From NCBI GenBank assembly GCA_034508935.3, contig CM067455.1, positions 16,797,107 to 16,861,106 of the forward strand: a stretch of DNA of 64,000 nt. The letters are read 5' to 3'. A program made the position numbers and the translations under genes. The DNA comes from Berghia stephanieae (lineage: Eukaryota > Mollusca > Gastropoda > Nudibranchia > Aeolidiidae). Each line of letters opens with the position of its first letter. Positions within the stretch are counted from its first letter, which is position 1. The notes under the pieces are model-generated. The model did not search any database. It worked only from the letters and a program-made list of their open reading frames with translations, and had not been told where the DNA came from. This document shows positions 48,521 through 59,649 of this stretch, piece after piece.

Positions 48521-49384
48521 AAGTAATCAAATCAAAACCGTTATAAAATGGTTAAATTCCAAGCTTTTTTTTGTTTTGTTTTTTTGTTGTTGTTGTCGAC
48601 AAGGATTCTCTTCAAAGTCTTGCCTTGGACAGCTATGATCTTGTCTTGTCTCACAGTAGATTTATAATTAATTGATTTTTGATTTCCATCATCTTTGTGC
48701 TGGGTTTTGCTTACGGGAAGGAATGAGACTAAAAATGACCATATCTCTGCTCAAGGCAGGAAAGGGAAAATCTTTGCTGTCTAGCAAGAACCAAAAAAAA
48801 AAAAAAAAAACAGAATTAATGTCAGTTTCATATATATATATCTGAGTATTCAACTTCTGTTTATAATCATCACTGTTTTTTGTTTTTTTCATACTTTTGT
48901 GAAAGGTAAAAAATCAATTCGATTCAACATATAGAATTACAAAAGTGTTTAAAATCTTATAAAAGCACCACAAATATATATATATATATGTATATATATA
49001 TTTTTTTAATTACATGGGGGGAGGGGAGATGAGAAATGGATAAATGTAGATATAATGAAGATAAAAAATAAATGATAAAAATAACTACGAATTGAGTAGT
49101 TTAGTTTAGTTTAAGATGTCAACACTTTCTGCCATTGTTTATCCCAACTGGTCATGCACCCCTGTTATAAACAATTATGCTCTTAAAAGTCCCTGCTATA
49201 GTCGATAAATTTTACTAAAGGCAAAGGGGAGAAAAAACCCCAACAAAAACAGGGATTCCACTGCATTTATCATTTTGAATAAAAAAAATACCAAAAAAAT
49301 CATAAAAAAGAGATTACATCAAAGCCTCATATTCATAGCCTTGTGGTTGCCACTTTATGAAAAATACAAGAAAAAAATGTGTAA

Positions 49385-49951
49385 CAGTAGCATGTCTGAC
49401 CGGTGACCAGGAGGTCTGGTAATGGTAGCATGTCTGACCGGTGACCAGGAGGTCTGGTAATCGTAGCATGTCTGACCAGTGACCAGGAGGTCTGGTGACT
49501 GTAGCATGTCTGACCGGTGACCAGGAGGTCTGGTGACGGTAGCATGTCTGACCAGTGACCAGGAGGTCTGGTAACGGTAGCATGTCTGACCAGTGACCAG
49601 GAAGTCTGGTAACGGTAGCATGTCTGACCAGTGACCAGGAGGTCTGGTAACGGTAGCATGTCTGACCAGTGACCAGGAGGTCTGGTAATGGTAGCATGTC
49701 TGACCAGTGACCAGGAGGTCTGGTAATGGTAGCATGTCTGACCAGTGACCAGGAGGTCTGGTAACGGTAGCATGTCTGACCAGTGACCAGGAGGTCTGGT
49801 AACGGTAGCATGTCTGACCAGTGACCAGGAGGTCTGATAACGGTAGCATGTCTGACCAGTGACCAGGAGGTCTGGTAATGGTAGCATGTCTGACCAGTGA
49901 CCAGGAGGTCTGGTAATGGTAGCATGTCTGACCAGAGACCAGGAGGTCTGA
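49385..49951 (-). repeat. 38-bp minisatellite, about 15 units, copy B
   Basis: Shorter allele of the 34141-35083 array with the same flanks (AAGGTCGATCCCCCAGTCAA). Confidence 0.95.
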
Positions 49952-50024
49952 AGGTCGATCCCCCAGTCAAGGAAGTCTGATTTTATAATTGTATTTTTCT
50001 ATTTAAAAAAAAAAGAAGAAAAAA

Positions 50025-50330
50025 AAGGCTTTTATATAGCGCAATATCCACTAAACGTGCTCAACGCGCTTTACAAGGGGTCCCTGGACAACAGCAATAC
50101 TTAACATGTAGGACGAGACACAATGCCTGTTAGGCGATATTTCATTTTTTTTTTTTTGATTAGAGACAGCGCTGTTAATGGTCAGGTACTCATTTCACAC
50201 CTCCTGAGTACGTTGAGAGAATCTGAGTAAAGAGCCTTTTCCAAGAAATAAACTATGCGCCGAGCGAGGTTCAAATCCAGTACCTTCCGATCCGAAAGCG
50301 AGTGTCATACCACAAGATCACATAGCTGCA
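50025..50330 (-). repeat. SINE-B copy, copy B of 35160-35465
   Basis: Same site, orientation and near-identical sequence. Confidence 0.8.
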
Positions 50331-50713
50331 TGATTGTATTTTTCTTTCTTTTTTTTGGTCTGGTACTGTTTCATAGACACCTTTTCAGATTGACGTCATC
50401 CATCAGAGCATTCTCGCTAATTTGTCACTTTAGACCTTTTAACTGCGCCATTCACACACATCTCATTCGTCCTTAGCGTTTCATTCATCGTGTTTTGCTG
50501 ATAAAGGGGAAACCCGAAACATCCACAGTATCTGTCTTCGTCTAATAAATTGAAGGTTACAATTCAATACTTATCTTCACTTTAAACCTGTAGTAAGTGC
50601 TAATGACAGGATTGCATATTATCCTTACAAAAGCAAAGAAAAATTTGGCAAATAGCACTTTATAAATTTCACAGCAGCAGTATTCACAACGTTTTGATTT
50701 ACATCTCGAGTCC

Positions 50714-50991
50714 TCAGTCAAAATCCCAAAGACATTTATACTTATACTGAACTAGATAATTAAACGCCATGCAGCGTTTACACGTTTTGATACCGCAACG
50801 ATAACTAACGACTCTCCCAGACGTGTCTGTGCCATGGCAGTACTTGAGTCCACAGGGGTACCAGCCCAAACAGATGTGTAGTCGGCAGACACAGGGCAAA
50901 TGTAGCTGTGTCACGTCTCGACATCTACCGTGTTGATTGGGATGAAGGGGTGTGGTGGAGGCCATAAGGGTATGGTACTCTTTTGCCAAGG
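50714..50991 (-). CDS. oaf: oaf exon 4 (C-terminal cysteine-rich part)
   Basis: The acceptor is TTCTTATAG on the - strand. The exon enters in phase 1 and ends at TGA. It holds ten or more cysteines including C-V-C, WYPCGLKYC and CGIKTCKRC. Length from the previous exon to WYPC matches the vertebrate protein. Confidence 0.94.
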
Positions 50992-53900
50992 CTATAAGAA
51001 GGGTGAGAAAAAACAAAAAAACAAAAATTAAAAACCATCAGTGTCACAAGGTGTATTAATAGCTCAGTTGGTGACGCACTCCCTTTATTTCATAATCCCA
51101 GGTTGAATCAAAGCCTTTTTGCTATCCCTCTCCAAATCTGGTGCAAAATGTTTTTATATATAGACTATTGTTCAATCAAAAAATAAAAATAAATCTATTT
51201 TTTTTATTTAAATTGAGTTTCTAAATCGCCCTATCGATAGATCATTTCTGCTTCATTTTACAAAAAAAAATAAAAATAAAAAAAATAACAAAACAAAACA
51301 AAACAATGAATAGACAGGCCTTTAAATGGCTGGTGAAAAAATGGTCTGAACACTTGAATATAGATCAACAGGACAAAAATATGGATTAGCAATAGACTTG
51401 ATTTTGTTTTTAAGGGTTTTACAGCGCTTGCAACACATTAAGGTCATATCAGCGCCAGTAAAAAGGAAGAAAATGGGATAGTAAAAAGTTCTCGAATTAC
51501 AATTAAAGCACCCAAGAATAAGGCAGAGGAAGGGGAATTGGTTCAAATAGGGAACAGGTGTAGATTCCAAGAGCACACTATCAGTGTACTTAGTTTGAGA
51601 TCACCTAAAAGTCTCATCCAGACATCAGCACAGGTCCCAACTAAGAGGAATACACTCAAATATTTACAAATCATATATAATACATAAACAAAACATAATA
51701 CAGTGCATAACAGAGAGATGATTTACAAGGGGAAAAAATATCATCTCCCAAAACTAACTATCCATTAGACTATTTACTTCCCAGCCAGGGCCAGGACAAA
51801 ACCAAGTGATCTCATTCCAAAGACAGAAAGCATGTTGGAAATAAGATATAGGGGGATAGAAGACACAGTATGTACCTCCCTGCCAACTATGGGAGGTCAG
51901 GAACCCCACCCAGTGATAGGGGGATAGAAGACACAGTATGTACCTCCCTGCCAACTACGGGAGGTCAGGAACCCCACCCAGTGATAGGGGGATAGAAGAC
52001 ACAGTATGTACCTCCCTGCCAACTATGGGAGGTCAGAAACCCCACCCAGTGATAGGGGGATAGAAGACACAGTATGTACCTCCCTGCCAACTATGGGAGG
52101 TCAGAAACCCCACCCAGTGATATAGGGGGATAAAAGACACAGTATGTACCTCCCTGCCAACTATGGGAGGTCAGAAACCCCACCCAGTGATATAGGGGGA
52201 TAGAAGACACAGTATGTACCTCCCTGCCAACTATGGGAGGTCAGAAACCCCACCCAGTGATAAGGGTATAGAAGACACAGTATGTACCTCCCTGCCAACT
52301 ATAGGAGGTCAGGAACCCCACCCAGTGATAAGGGTATAGAAGACACAGTATGTACCTCCCTGCCAACTATGGGAGGTCAGAAACCCAACCCAGTGATAAG
52401 GGTATAGAAGACACAGTATGTACCTCCCTGCCAACTATGGGAGGTCAGAAACCCCACCCAGTGATAAGGGTATAGAAGACACAGTATGTACCTCCCTGCC
52501 AACTGTGGGAGGTCAGAAACCCCACCCAGTGATAAGGGTATAGAAGACACAGTATGTACCTCCCTGCCAACTATGGGAGGTCAGAAACCCCACCCAGTGA
52601 TAGGGGGATAGAAGACACAGTATGTACCTCCCTGTCAACTATGGGAGGTCAGGAACCCACCCAGTGATAAGGGTATAGAAGACACAGTATGTACCTCCCT
52701 GCCAACTATGGGAGGTCAGAAACTCCACCCAGTGATAAGGGTATAGAAGACACAGTATGTACCTCCCTGCCAACTATGGGAGGTCAGGAACCCCACCCAG
52801 AGATATAGGGGGATAGAAGACACAGTATGTACCTCCCTGCCAACTATGGGAGGCCAGAAACCCCACCCAGTGATAGGGGGATAGAAGACACAGTATGTAC
52901 CTCCCTGCCAACTATGGGAGGTCAGGAACCCCACCCAGAGATATAGGGGGATAGAAGACACAGTATGTACCTCCCTGCCAACTATGGGAGGCCAGAAACC
53001 CCACCCAGTAGTAATAGACTGGATCATGAAATCCACCACAGAAGCAAAAAAAACCCAAAAAACAACAGAATCCAATGGAGTGTCTTGACGCAGCTGGATG
53101 ATCAATAAAGTAAAACTGATTGGAGCTACCAACGAAGTGTTCTTCCTCTTAAGCAACAATGACAGTGAATTAAAAAAAAAAAAATCAATTAAAAGAATTC
53201 CATTTTATAAACCCATAAAACTAGGGGAAAAAAATTTTTAACTCAAAAATTTATATGGCGCATTGTCCACTAAACGTGGTCAAAGCGTGTTACAAGGGGT
53301 CTTTAGCCATGTAGGACGAGACATGATGCCTACTGTGAGGAAATATAAGCCTTTTCCAACAAAGAAAACACTGTTCATGGCCAGGTACTCATTTTACATC
53401 TGAGTACAGTGAGATAATGTAAGTAAAGAGCCTTTTGCAAGGACTTATCTATGCACCGCTCAGAGTGAGATTCAAACCATGGACCTTCTGATCCGTTTGG
53501 GAATGTCATACCATTAGATCACACAGCCTCACCCTCTAAATTAAACGGGTTCGTTAAACTGATCAAAGGTAGAAAAAAAATTGAAATCTTACATTTAGAA
53601 ATGGTTCTCAGATCTGACTCTTGCCCAAAGATACCATCCTTTGCCTCACTGCAGACATTGAAGATGTGGGGACTAATAACGTAAGCCTTGTTAAGATTGA
53701 CTGAAAGGTCAAAAGTCAAAGTCAGAAGGCCTCTATCCTCCTCTGGGGTGCGGATGGCAGTTGGGTTTTTCTGTAATCAGAGTAATAATACTGATGATAG
53801 CATAATATAAAGGGCATTTGAATGTGTCATTTATAATGGGTTTATCTGTAATCAGAGTAATAATACAGATGTTAGCATAATATAAAGGGCATTTGAATGT

Positions 53901-56900
53901 GTCATTTATAATGGGTTTTTCTGTAATCAGAGTAATAATACTGATGATAGCATAATATAAAGGGCATTTGATTGTGTTGTGTATAATGGGTTTATCTGTA
54001 ATCAGAATAATAATACTGATGATAGCATAATATAAAGTATAAAGGGCATTTGATTGTGTCATGTATAATGGGTTTTTCAGCAATCAAAATAATAATAAAA
54101 TTTATGCAAGGCTGTTATTTTAAGCAAAAGTTTTTAATTTATCAAATTGAATATTCATTAAAATCAATACACACCATGTAATGTTTTTATTAACTATGAT
54201 GTTAAATGAAAAAGTATAAGATACTGTCGGAAAAAGAAAATGAAGGTGAAATACGTTTACAATGAGAGACACAATCTAAAGAAAATTGCAGACATAACAA
54301 TAAGATTTGTTTAAACTGCTGTCTTCTTCTTTAACCTGCATGCAATCAACTCATCTGAAACAAACTCATATTTGCTAGCAACTATGGCACAAACTTCTTC
54401 CCAGGTGCTAAGCAATTTAATTTTTTTCCGAAATCAGTTTAAAATGGGTAATGTTAGTAAAACTGCAACAAATAGATTAGTACTAGTCCCACATTCATGA
54501 AATTCATATGGATGGTAGTGGATAGTTATGTGAACATGCTACCACAATAAAATAAGCAAATCAGGCCATGCAACTATCGCAGCCTTCCATTGTATGTAGC
54601 AACTTAAGAGTTAACTCACTCAATCCTAGAGATTGTTGCGACTTTTCACAATGGGAAAAATGTATTAAAAATGAGCATGTACATAGATAGTTTTATCCAA
54701 CTATCATTAACATGCAAAAACTAAAAACATTAACTTTGATACTACTTCTATAATTTGTCTCAGAAAAATGTAATAAATAGGCATGGGGTAAAAGTAACCC
54801 GGGAAAACTACGGATATAGTCGGTGTTAGGTTTGAGTGAGTTAATAAAAACCCAATTACTCATAGTTACATAATGTCAAGCCATTGGATATTGTTATCTT
54901 TACCTGTCTGAGCTTAGACATGGCATCAGAAGAAATGAAATCACTTCGCATGAATCTGGAAACAAAACACAGAACCTGAGGTTCTGTACGACCCAGCTCT
55001 TCCTCACCCAAGACATGAAGACGAAATATATGGACTTCCTGTGGAGATAATGCATATCATGTTGTTTAATTTTATGGTTTATATATATATATGTCATTGC
55101 AATATTTCCATTCAATCAAGTCAGATCCGAAGACATTTCGTTGAAAAAAGCTCAGAACAGGAGTCATTTGAATACATTGTAATATGATGCAGGGATGCCC
55201 TTTGCTAAAACTTAAATAACGTCTCATTCTAAATGTTAATTCTTTAAGTGTTATTGTTGGCTTGGGACAACTTGCAAAGCATTTCTTCAGCACATTTAGT
55301 GGATGTAAAGCTTTAAATAAAAAAGAAAAAAAAATAGTTTTCTTCTTTCTTATTTTTCTTTTCTTTTTAACTAATTGTGCTGGAAAGTTTTTAAAATATT
55401 GGAAGCGTCAACTGCCACGACATAAGTTCATGGTAACTATCATATCATAATCTAAGAAAAAGTCAAATTAAAAATCTATTTGGTCCATTCCACGTCAAGT
55501 GTGAACCACACCCCTTTTGATTTTACTCAAACTTGGCTCAATTGAGGATACTTATGAGACATGAAGAAAACAAAATTTGCAGTTCAGAATATGGATATTT
55601 GAATTTGTGTCGACTTGGGAGGCCTGCCGAAAGCTCCTTGGTCTAAGTCAATAGAATCCCTTCAATTAGTATTTTCACCGTGGATCTTCAGTCAGGCGTT
55701 TATTTATTCAATTTGTCAAAATATATTGTAGCATTTTAAAAACTCTAAAACAAACCTCGATAGATTTAGAAATTTTAAAATTGGCCAGCTCTATTTCTCC
55801 AAACGCTCAGGAAAATAAACTTGAACTCTCTCCGAATGATCGGCTAGCCTCAAGTAGCTGATGGGTTATGGACGTGAGGTCCATGCAAAAGTAAATGCTC
55901 AAACAGAGTGGACAGGGAATTCTCACGAATCATCAAGCGAGCGTTTTTTAGGCATATTGTTGACAAAGATTGATTTTATCAAAAAGTTGTGCTATCGTGA
56001 ATACTCCACGGCGTGTACACTATTGCACTTCGCGCTGCACTATATCAAAGAGAGAACAGAAGTAAACCTAAACTAAATAACAAAGCCAAAGTCTCAAGAT
56101 GGGAACAGAGGTTGAAATACAGGATAGCACGAACTCAAGATTACAAGTCTTACAGAACGTTTGGGAATAAAAGACCGTTGTTTTTTTTATGCACCTCCGT
56201 TGACGGTGTATCTTAAAGGACCGTTTTTATACACCTCCGTCACGCATGCGCATCCCACCCAATTTCATCAGCGATATTGTGTTTCTGTATTTGGACATGG
56301 CGAAAGTTATATTGTGACATCTGTAGGATGTTTTTGTTAATAAATTTATATAAAAATATTAATAATTTAAAAAATCGAAATATAAAACCAGAAAATAGAA
56401 GTTGCATTGAAGGAAAAATAATGTGTTAGAAAGACCTTATTAAATCTGATGAGCAGTCAGGTGGCTCTGTAGCCCAGTGGACAAGCTGTCAGACTCTAAC
56501 CTTGAAAGTACTGGGTTCGATTCCCATTGTAGACATATTTTATTTTTAAAGTTTACTTTATTGAGGAAGACATCATTTTTGTTTGTTTTCTTTCTTTCTT
56601 TTTTTGTTTGTTTTTTTTTTTTTTCAAAAACTTTTTATCATGTTTTTAAAAAACTTCGATTTTAATTTTCTAAAATTATTTATTTATTTGAGATCAGTAT
56701 TTGTGTGCCATGTTTCTTTTTACTTTTGATTTTAAAAAAAAATTATTGTTATTATTCTTTAATTTATTATTATTGTATAAACGTACATCGGTAATCACTA
56801 AGCAGCGTGCTAAACTACAATCTAAAATTATTTAAAAACCTCATGGACGTATGCAGCGTGCTAAACTACAATCTAAAATTATTTAAAAACCTCATGGACG

Positions 56901-57710
56901 TATGCAACAACATTTTCATTAATTTACCATCAACGGAGGTGCATAAAAACGGTTTGTTTTTGTACACCTCCAACGGAGGTGCATAAAAATGCCATCATAA
57001 AAGACAGAGCTCCCAGGCACTGGCAAAAGAAAACCAAAAAAAAATTGCATACCATACACACATTCACCATTCACACAGACACTGACACTCTCGCAAATAA
57101 TCCAAACAAATCTTGAGGATGGAAACCGTTCGGAGATATAGTCACTTCGTTTAAAATTTCGTAGTCAGGTCCACATGATTTAATTTATCAACCTTGAAAT
57201 ACAGAAGATATAGGGGCGACATGATAGAACTTTACAAGATGACAAGTAAATATGACAAAGACATGACAGAATTTATCAAATATGGAGGAAAGACTTCACA
57301 ATAAGAAAAGACTTCAGAGGTAACAAAAAGAAACTGCTCACATAAAGACCAAGATTGGATGTGAGAAAACACAGTTTTACTGTCAGAACAACGGAAATTT
57401 GGAACAGTTTACCAGATTCTGTTGTGAATGAATTAAAATGCAAAAACCCTAAATAGCTTCAAGAGCAGACAAGACAAATTTTGGTCGGACCAAAATGTTT
57501 TGTAAAATTATAAACGCGCTTTAGATTGTAAAACCGGAAGAAACTTAAATCACAAAGATGATGAAGAAATTGAGTCTGGCGAAGAGAACCTATAATAACT
57601 ATGACTTATACTTTAAGTCATAAGGACCTGCAATGTGCTGGAAACATCCATAAGTTTTAGTAAGTATACGGTCTAATCACTGTGAATGTGATGATACCAG
57701 GGACTCGGAG

Positions 57711-57764
<54 letters not shown>

Positions 57765-58011
57765 GGGGGGGTCGGTAACTCACTGATTTGTAATCAATGA
57801 ACTGAGTAATATATGATCCGTCTGAAGCTTGGAACTCCAAAGTCACCGTGTCGGCTGATGTGTTGGCAGATATTTTCTCCACTAACGTTTCTCCCCCACC
57901 GTTTTTGAAATTAACGATTAACTGGCTGAAAACGAACTCCGTAAAGCTTATTAACAAAACAAGGAAAATGCAAAAGACACAAACTGGAGATGTCTTCATC
58001 ATCTTCGACAT
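50714..58011 (-). CDS. oaf: Out at first (OAF) protein, complete spliced gene
   Basis: Seen: coding exons 57784-58011, 54904-55038, 53593-53770 and 50714-50991 have consistent GT-AG sites and phases 0, 0 and 1. They join into 272 residues plus stop, close to vertebrate OAF (about 273). The N-terminus is a hydrophobic signal peptide (VCVFCIFLVLLISF). The middle has VLCFVSRFMRSDFISSDAMS and VISPHIFNVCSEA. The C-terminus has CVCRLHICLGWYPCGLKYC, CGIKTC and KCLWDFD, all diagnostic of the family. Known: OAF is a conserved secreted protein first described in Drosophila beside dpp; its molecular role is poorly defined. Introns hold family C, SINE-B, a MITE and a LINE fragment. It is convergent with the TSP1/CBM14 gene. 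The last exon is duplicated at 35848-36125. Confidence 0.93.
51402..51916 (-). repeat. Family C element in oaf intron 3
   Basis: Starts AAGGGTTTTACAGCGCTTGC and ends GGAACCCCACCCAGTG. It is outside the duplicated segment. Its terminal unit continues into the array that follows. Confidence 0.86.
51845..53009 (-). repeat. 68-bp satellite array, about 17 units, grown from a family C end
   Basis: About 17 units of 65-70 bp (GGATAGAAGACACAGTATGT, ACCTCCCTGCCAACTATGGG, CCCCACCCAGTGATA) are direct copies of the last 68 bp of the adjoining element. Units alternate between GATAGGGGG, GATATAGGGGG and GATAAGGGT starts, indicating block duplications of several units at once. Confidence 0.95.
53245..53530 (-). 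repeat. SINE-B copy in oaf intron 3
   Basis: The reverse complement has the tRNA-like head (TAATGGTATGACATTCCC, GTTTGAATCTCAC) and a diverged body ending TTTAGTGGACAATGCGCCAT. It lies about 60 bp from exon 3's donor. Confidence 0.72.
53593..53770 (-). CDS. oaf: oaf exon 3
   Basis: A 178-nt exon enters in phase 0 after CTGATTACAG and leaves in phase 1 at GTAAGA. It encodes KNPTAIRTPEEDRGLL, LTFDLSVNLN, VISPHIFNVCSEAKDGIF and ESDLRTISK, aligning with the KNPRAVR...SPHLHNVCAEA region of vertebrate OAF. Its acceptor and first eight bases form the end of the 75-bp array at 53763-54078. Confidence 0.93.
53763..54078 (-). repeat. 75-bp minisatellite containing copies of the oaf exon 3 acceptor
   Basis: Four full units plus a fragment have GGGTTT(T/A)TCTGTAATCAG at 53763, 53838, 53913, 53988 and about 54070. 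On the - strand each unit presents CTGATTACAG followed by A(A/T)AAACCC, i.e. the 3' splice site and first bases of exon 3. The 53913 unit is identical to the genuine site over that stretch. Confidence 0.93.
54100..54890. other. oaf intron 2 remainder, nothing recognised
   Basis: AT-rich unique sequence without open frames or known repeats. Confidence 0.5.
54904..55038 (-). CDS. oaf: oaf exon 2
   Basis: A 135-nt phase 0-0 exon lies between TCTCCACAG and GTAAAG. It encodes EVHIFRLHVLGEEELGRTEP, QVLCFVSRFM, RSDFISSDAMSKLRQ. It aligns with VFRALILGELEKG...LCFVTQL...IPSEAMAKLRQ of vertebrate OAF. Confidence 0.94.
55250..55325 (+). repeat. SINE-B 3' fragment
   Basis: GTTGGCTTGGGACAACTTGC and CAGCACATTTAGTGGATGTA correspond to the last ~75 bp of SINE-B. 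The rest is missing. Confidence 0.5.
56176..56996. mobile_element. 821-bp MITE in oaf intron 1
   Basis: ATAAAAGAC flanks the element at 56167-56175 and 56997-57005. The ends carry inverted TTTTTATGCACCTCCGTTG, repeated twice at the right end and approximately twice at the left. Eight- to nine-base target duplications suggest a hAT-like non-autonomous element. It contains a tandem 48-bp duplication (GCAGCGTGCTAAACTACAAT) and a tRNA-like sequence. Confidence 0.8.
56459..56535 (+). repeat. tRNA-like sequence inside the MITE
   Basis: CTGTAGCCCAGTGGACAAGC and CTGGGTTCGATTCCC are good A- and B-box matches. The would-be acceptor strands do not pair, so it is a SINE head or tRNA relic. Confidence 0.5.
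57190..57495 (+). pseudogene. LINE ORF2 C-terminal fragment (CR1/L2-like)
   Basis: Translation in pieces gives LKYRRYRGDMIELYKM, then RLDVRKHSFTVRTTEIWNSL, PDSVVNELK and FKSRQDKFW. R-R-x-R-G-D-M-I...Y-K and F-x-x-R-x-x-x-x-W-N-x-L-P-x-x-V-V are the tail of CR1/L2/Daphne-type reverse transcriptase proteins. Stops and shifts interrupt it. It lies antisense in oaf intron 1. Confidence 0.78.
57714..57771 (+). repeat. (AG)n then (G)n tract beside oaf exon 1
   Basis: About 40 bp of AG repeats and 17 G lie immediately 3' of the exon 1 donor on the oaf strand. There they read as (C)n(CT)n. Confidence 0.95.
57784..58011 (-). CDS. oaf: oaf exon 1 with signal peptide
   Basis: It starts at ATG (58011), with a second in-frame ATG three codons on. 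It encodes a hydrophobic signal segment ending near FVFSQ, then LIVNFKNGGGETLVEKISAN, SADTVTLEFQASDGSYITQ and FIDYKS, and ends at GTGAGT in phase 0. It aligns with the N-terminal V-x-x-x-x-x-G-x-x-x-E-x-L...DSISLEL...DGT region of OAF. Confidence 0.93.
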
Positions 58012-58110
58012 CTCTGCTTTTTAAAGTCCAAGTCCAAAAAGAGAAAATACAACCAATAAGCTAAGCCCAGTAATAAGTTTACTAGTTGGTGGGCTAGTTC
58101 AAGCTTATCT
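58012..58110 (-). promoter_or_regulatory. oaf: Likely oaf 5' UTR / promoter-proximal region
   Basis: This is immediately upstream of the oaf start. An inverted CCAAT box (ATTGG on the - strand) occurs near 58051-58055. No TATA box or CpG island is obvious. Assigned by position only. Confidence 0.3.
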
Positions 58111-58652
58111 GAAGCGTTTATGGATTATCATAATTCGTATTTTATGATATTTTATTCGATTTAGAAGTACTTCTTCGCAGTTGTACTGATGTACTGCGAA
58201 TCGTGATTTCATGGCACAAGACAATCAGTAGTAAAAGCGCTCTTCCGTCTTTGAAAATTAGTATTTGTCCTTTCACTCAACCAACGATATATAAGGAGAA
58301 AAATGGTGGATTGCCTTTTAGTGTCTGCAATAGAGAAACAGGCGCTTCGTTCGTCAAGAGGGCAAAAAGTGCACCTGCGCTCTCTCTCTTGCCGATATAA
58401 AATAAATCGGGGTTTGTTTGTTTTTTCGTATAAAAATTGTGTTACTTAAAGTTATAGCTGATATTAATCCTTTTAAAAAATTACAATTAATACCAAAATG
58501 ATTTTGAAAAAATACACAAATTCTTACAAAAATGTCAGTGTTGTTTTGACAGTGTATACGGTATGGCTTTTTTTCTTGCAAAAACTATGCATTTTAAAGA
58601 GAGTATAAGTAGACATGATTATGACAAAAGTTCCATTTAACGGAGTAACTTC

Positions 58653-58660
<8 letters not shown>

Positions 58661-58735
<75 letters not shown>

Positions 58736-58761
58736 GACACACACACACACATACACTCACG

Positions 58762-58842
<81 letters not shown>

Positions 58843-58861
58843 ATGAATGGATGGATGGATG

Positions 58862-58958
<97 letters not shown>

Positions 58959-58960
58959 GG
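58661..58960 (+). repeat. Compound microsatellite (TC)n-(AC)n-(AT)n-(GT)n-(GATG)n-(GATA)n
   Basis: Nearly 300 bp of successive simple repeats. (TC)n is at about 58661-58732, mixed CA/TA/GT to 58830, GTAT/GATG to 58862 and (GATA)n at 58861-58956. A poly-C run follows at 58988-59002. Confidence 0.95.
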
Positions 58961-59649
58961 CAATCGGTCCCCTGGGAAAAATGGACGCCCCCCCCCCCCC
59001 CCATACACTTTTACTGCAGACATTTTAAGTTTAATTTCAAACTTATATGTATGATTTTTTTTTTCCGAAAGTAATTGCCACGAAAAAAAGTTTGTTTTTT
59101 TATTCTTTTGTTTCAAAATAACAACGTATTTAATTTATTTTATGACACATGCTGCTTACAGTCAAAAGTTGCGAAGTTACTGCGGCATAATAAGATCAAA
59201 GAGAGAGGGAATAGGGATATCCTTCTCAAGCACATAATGGACTGTGCCCCCGTTTCAAACCTAAATAAGTCCCGGCAACCCTTGTGCGCAGATTCCCTGA
59301 CTACGGACACAGATGCATATACGAGATGGAAGTCGGTTTGGATGAATTCAATCCCTCGAGGGGAGGGACATAAACTCCTCGAAACTGGGGGAGAAGTTGC
59401 AAGGTTTCTCCACCAGCAAGAGGAGGCACTGGTTGGCAGCGAATCGGTTCCGGTCAAGAACCTAGTGCCGCGCTGAAGACCGGTCTAGACCGCGGTCCGA
59501 CGGTCTTTTAGCTGTGAACCGAAGACCGGTCCCATATGGGAAGATCGGCGGCGGTCCTCACTTCTTATCACCTTTCAACTAGTGCGGGGCGGTCCTTGCA
59601 AGGACCACGGTCCTACGGTCTCGCGCCATAGCCTACTACTTCCCCAGCG

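Larger units (their letters stand above)
36501..51267 (+). repeat. Duplicated locus, copy B (contig start)
   Basis: This 14,767-bp stretch is collinear with 13524-36400. It lacks the two palindrome-ended insertions and has shorter arrays. It has one ~83-bp duplication (near 42490-42650) and a 28-bp stretch near 40465-40495 that copy A lacks. It is continuous with oaf to the right. Confidence 0.9.

Noticed and set aside
53733-54083. 25-residue repeat protein on the - strand
   Set aside because: It is the 75-bp minisatellite read in a frame different from oaf exon 3, and it runs out of frame into that exon.
57673-57783. Pro/Ser-Leu-rich C-terminal extension of the oaf exon 1 frame
   Set aside because: It is read-through past a good GTGAGT donor into the (AG)n/(G)n tract. 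Joining to exon 2 restores the OAF protein.
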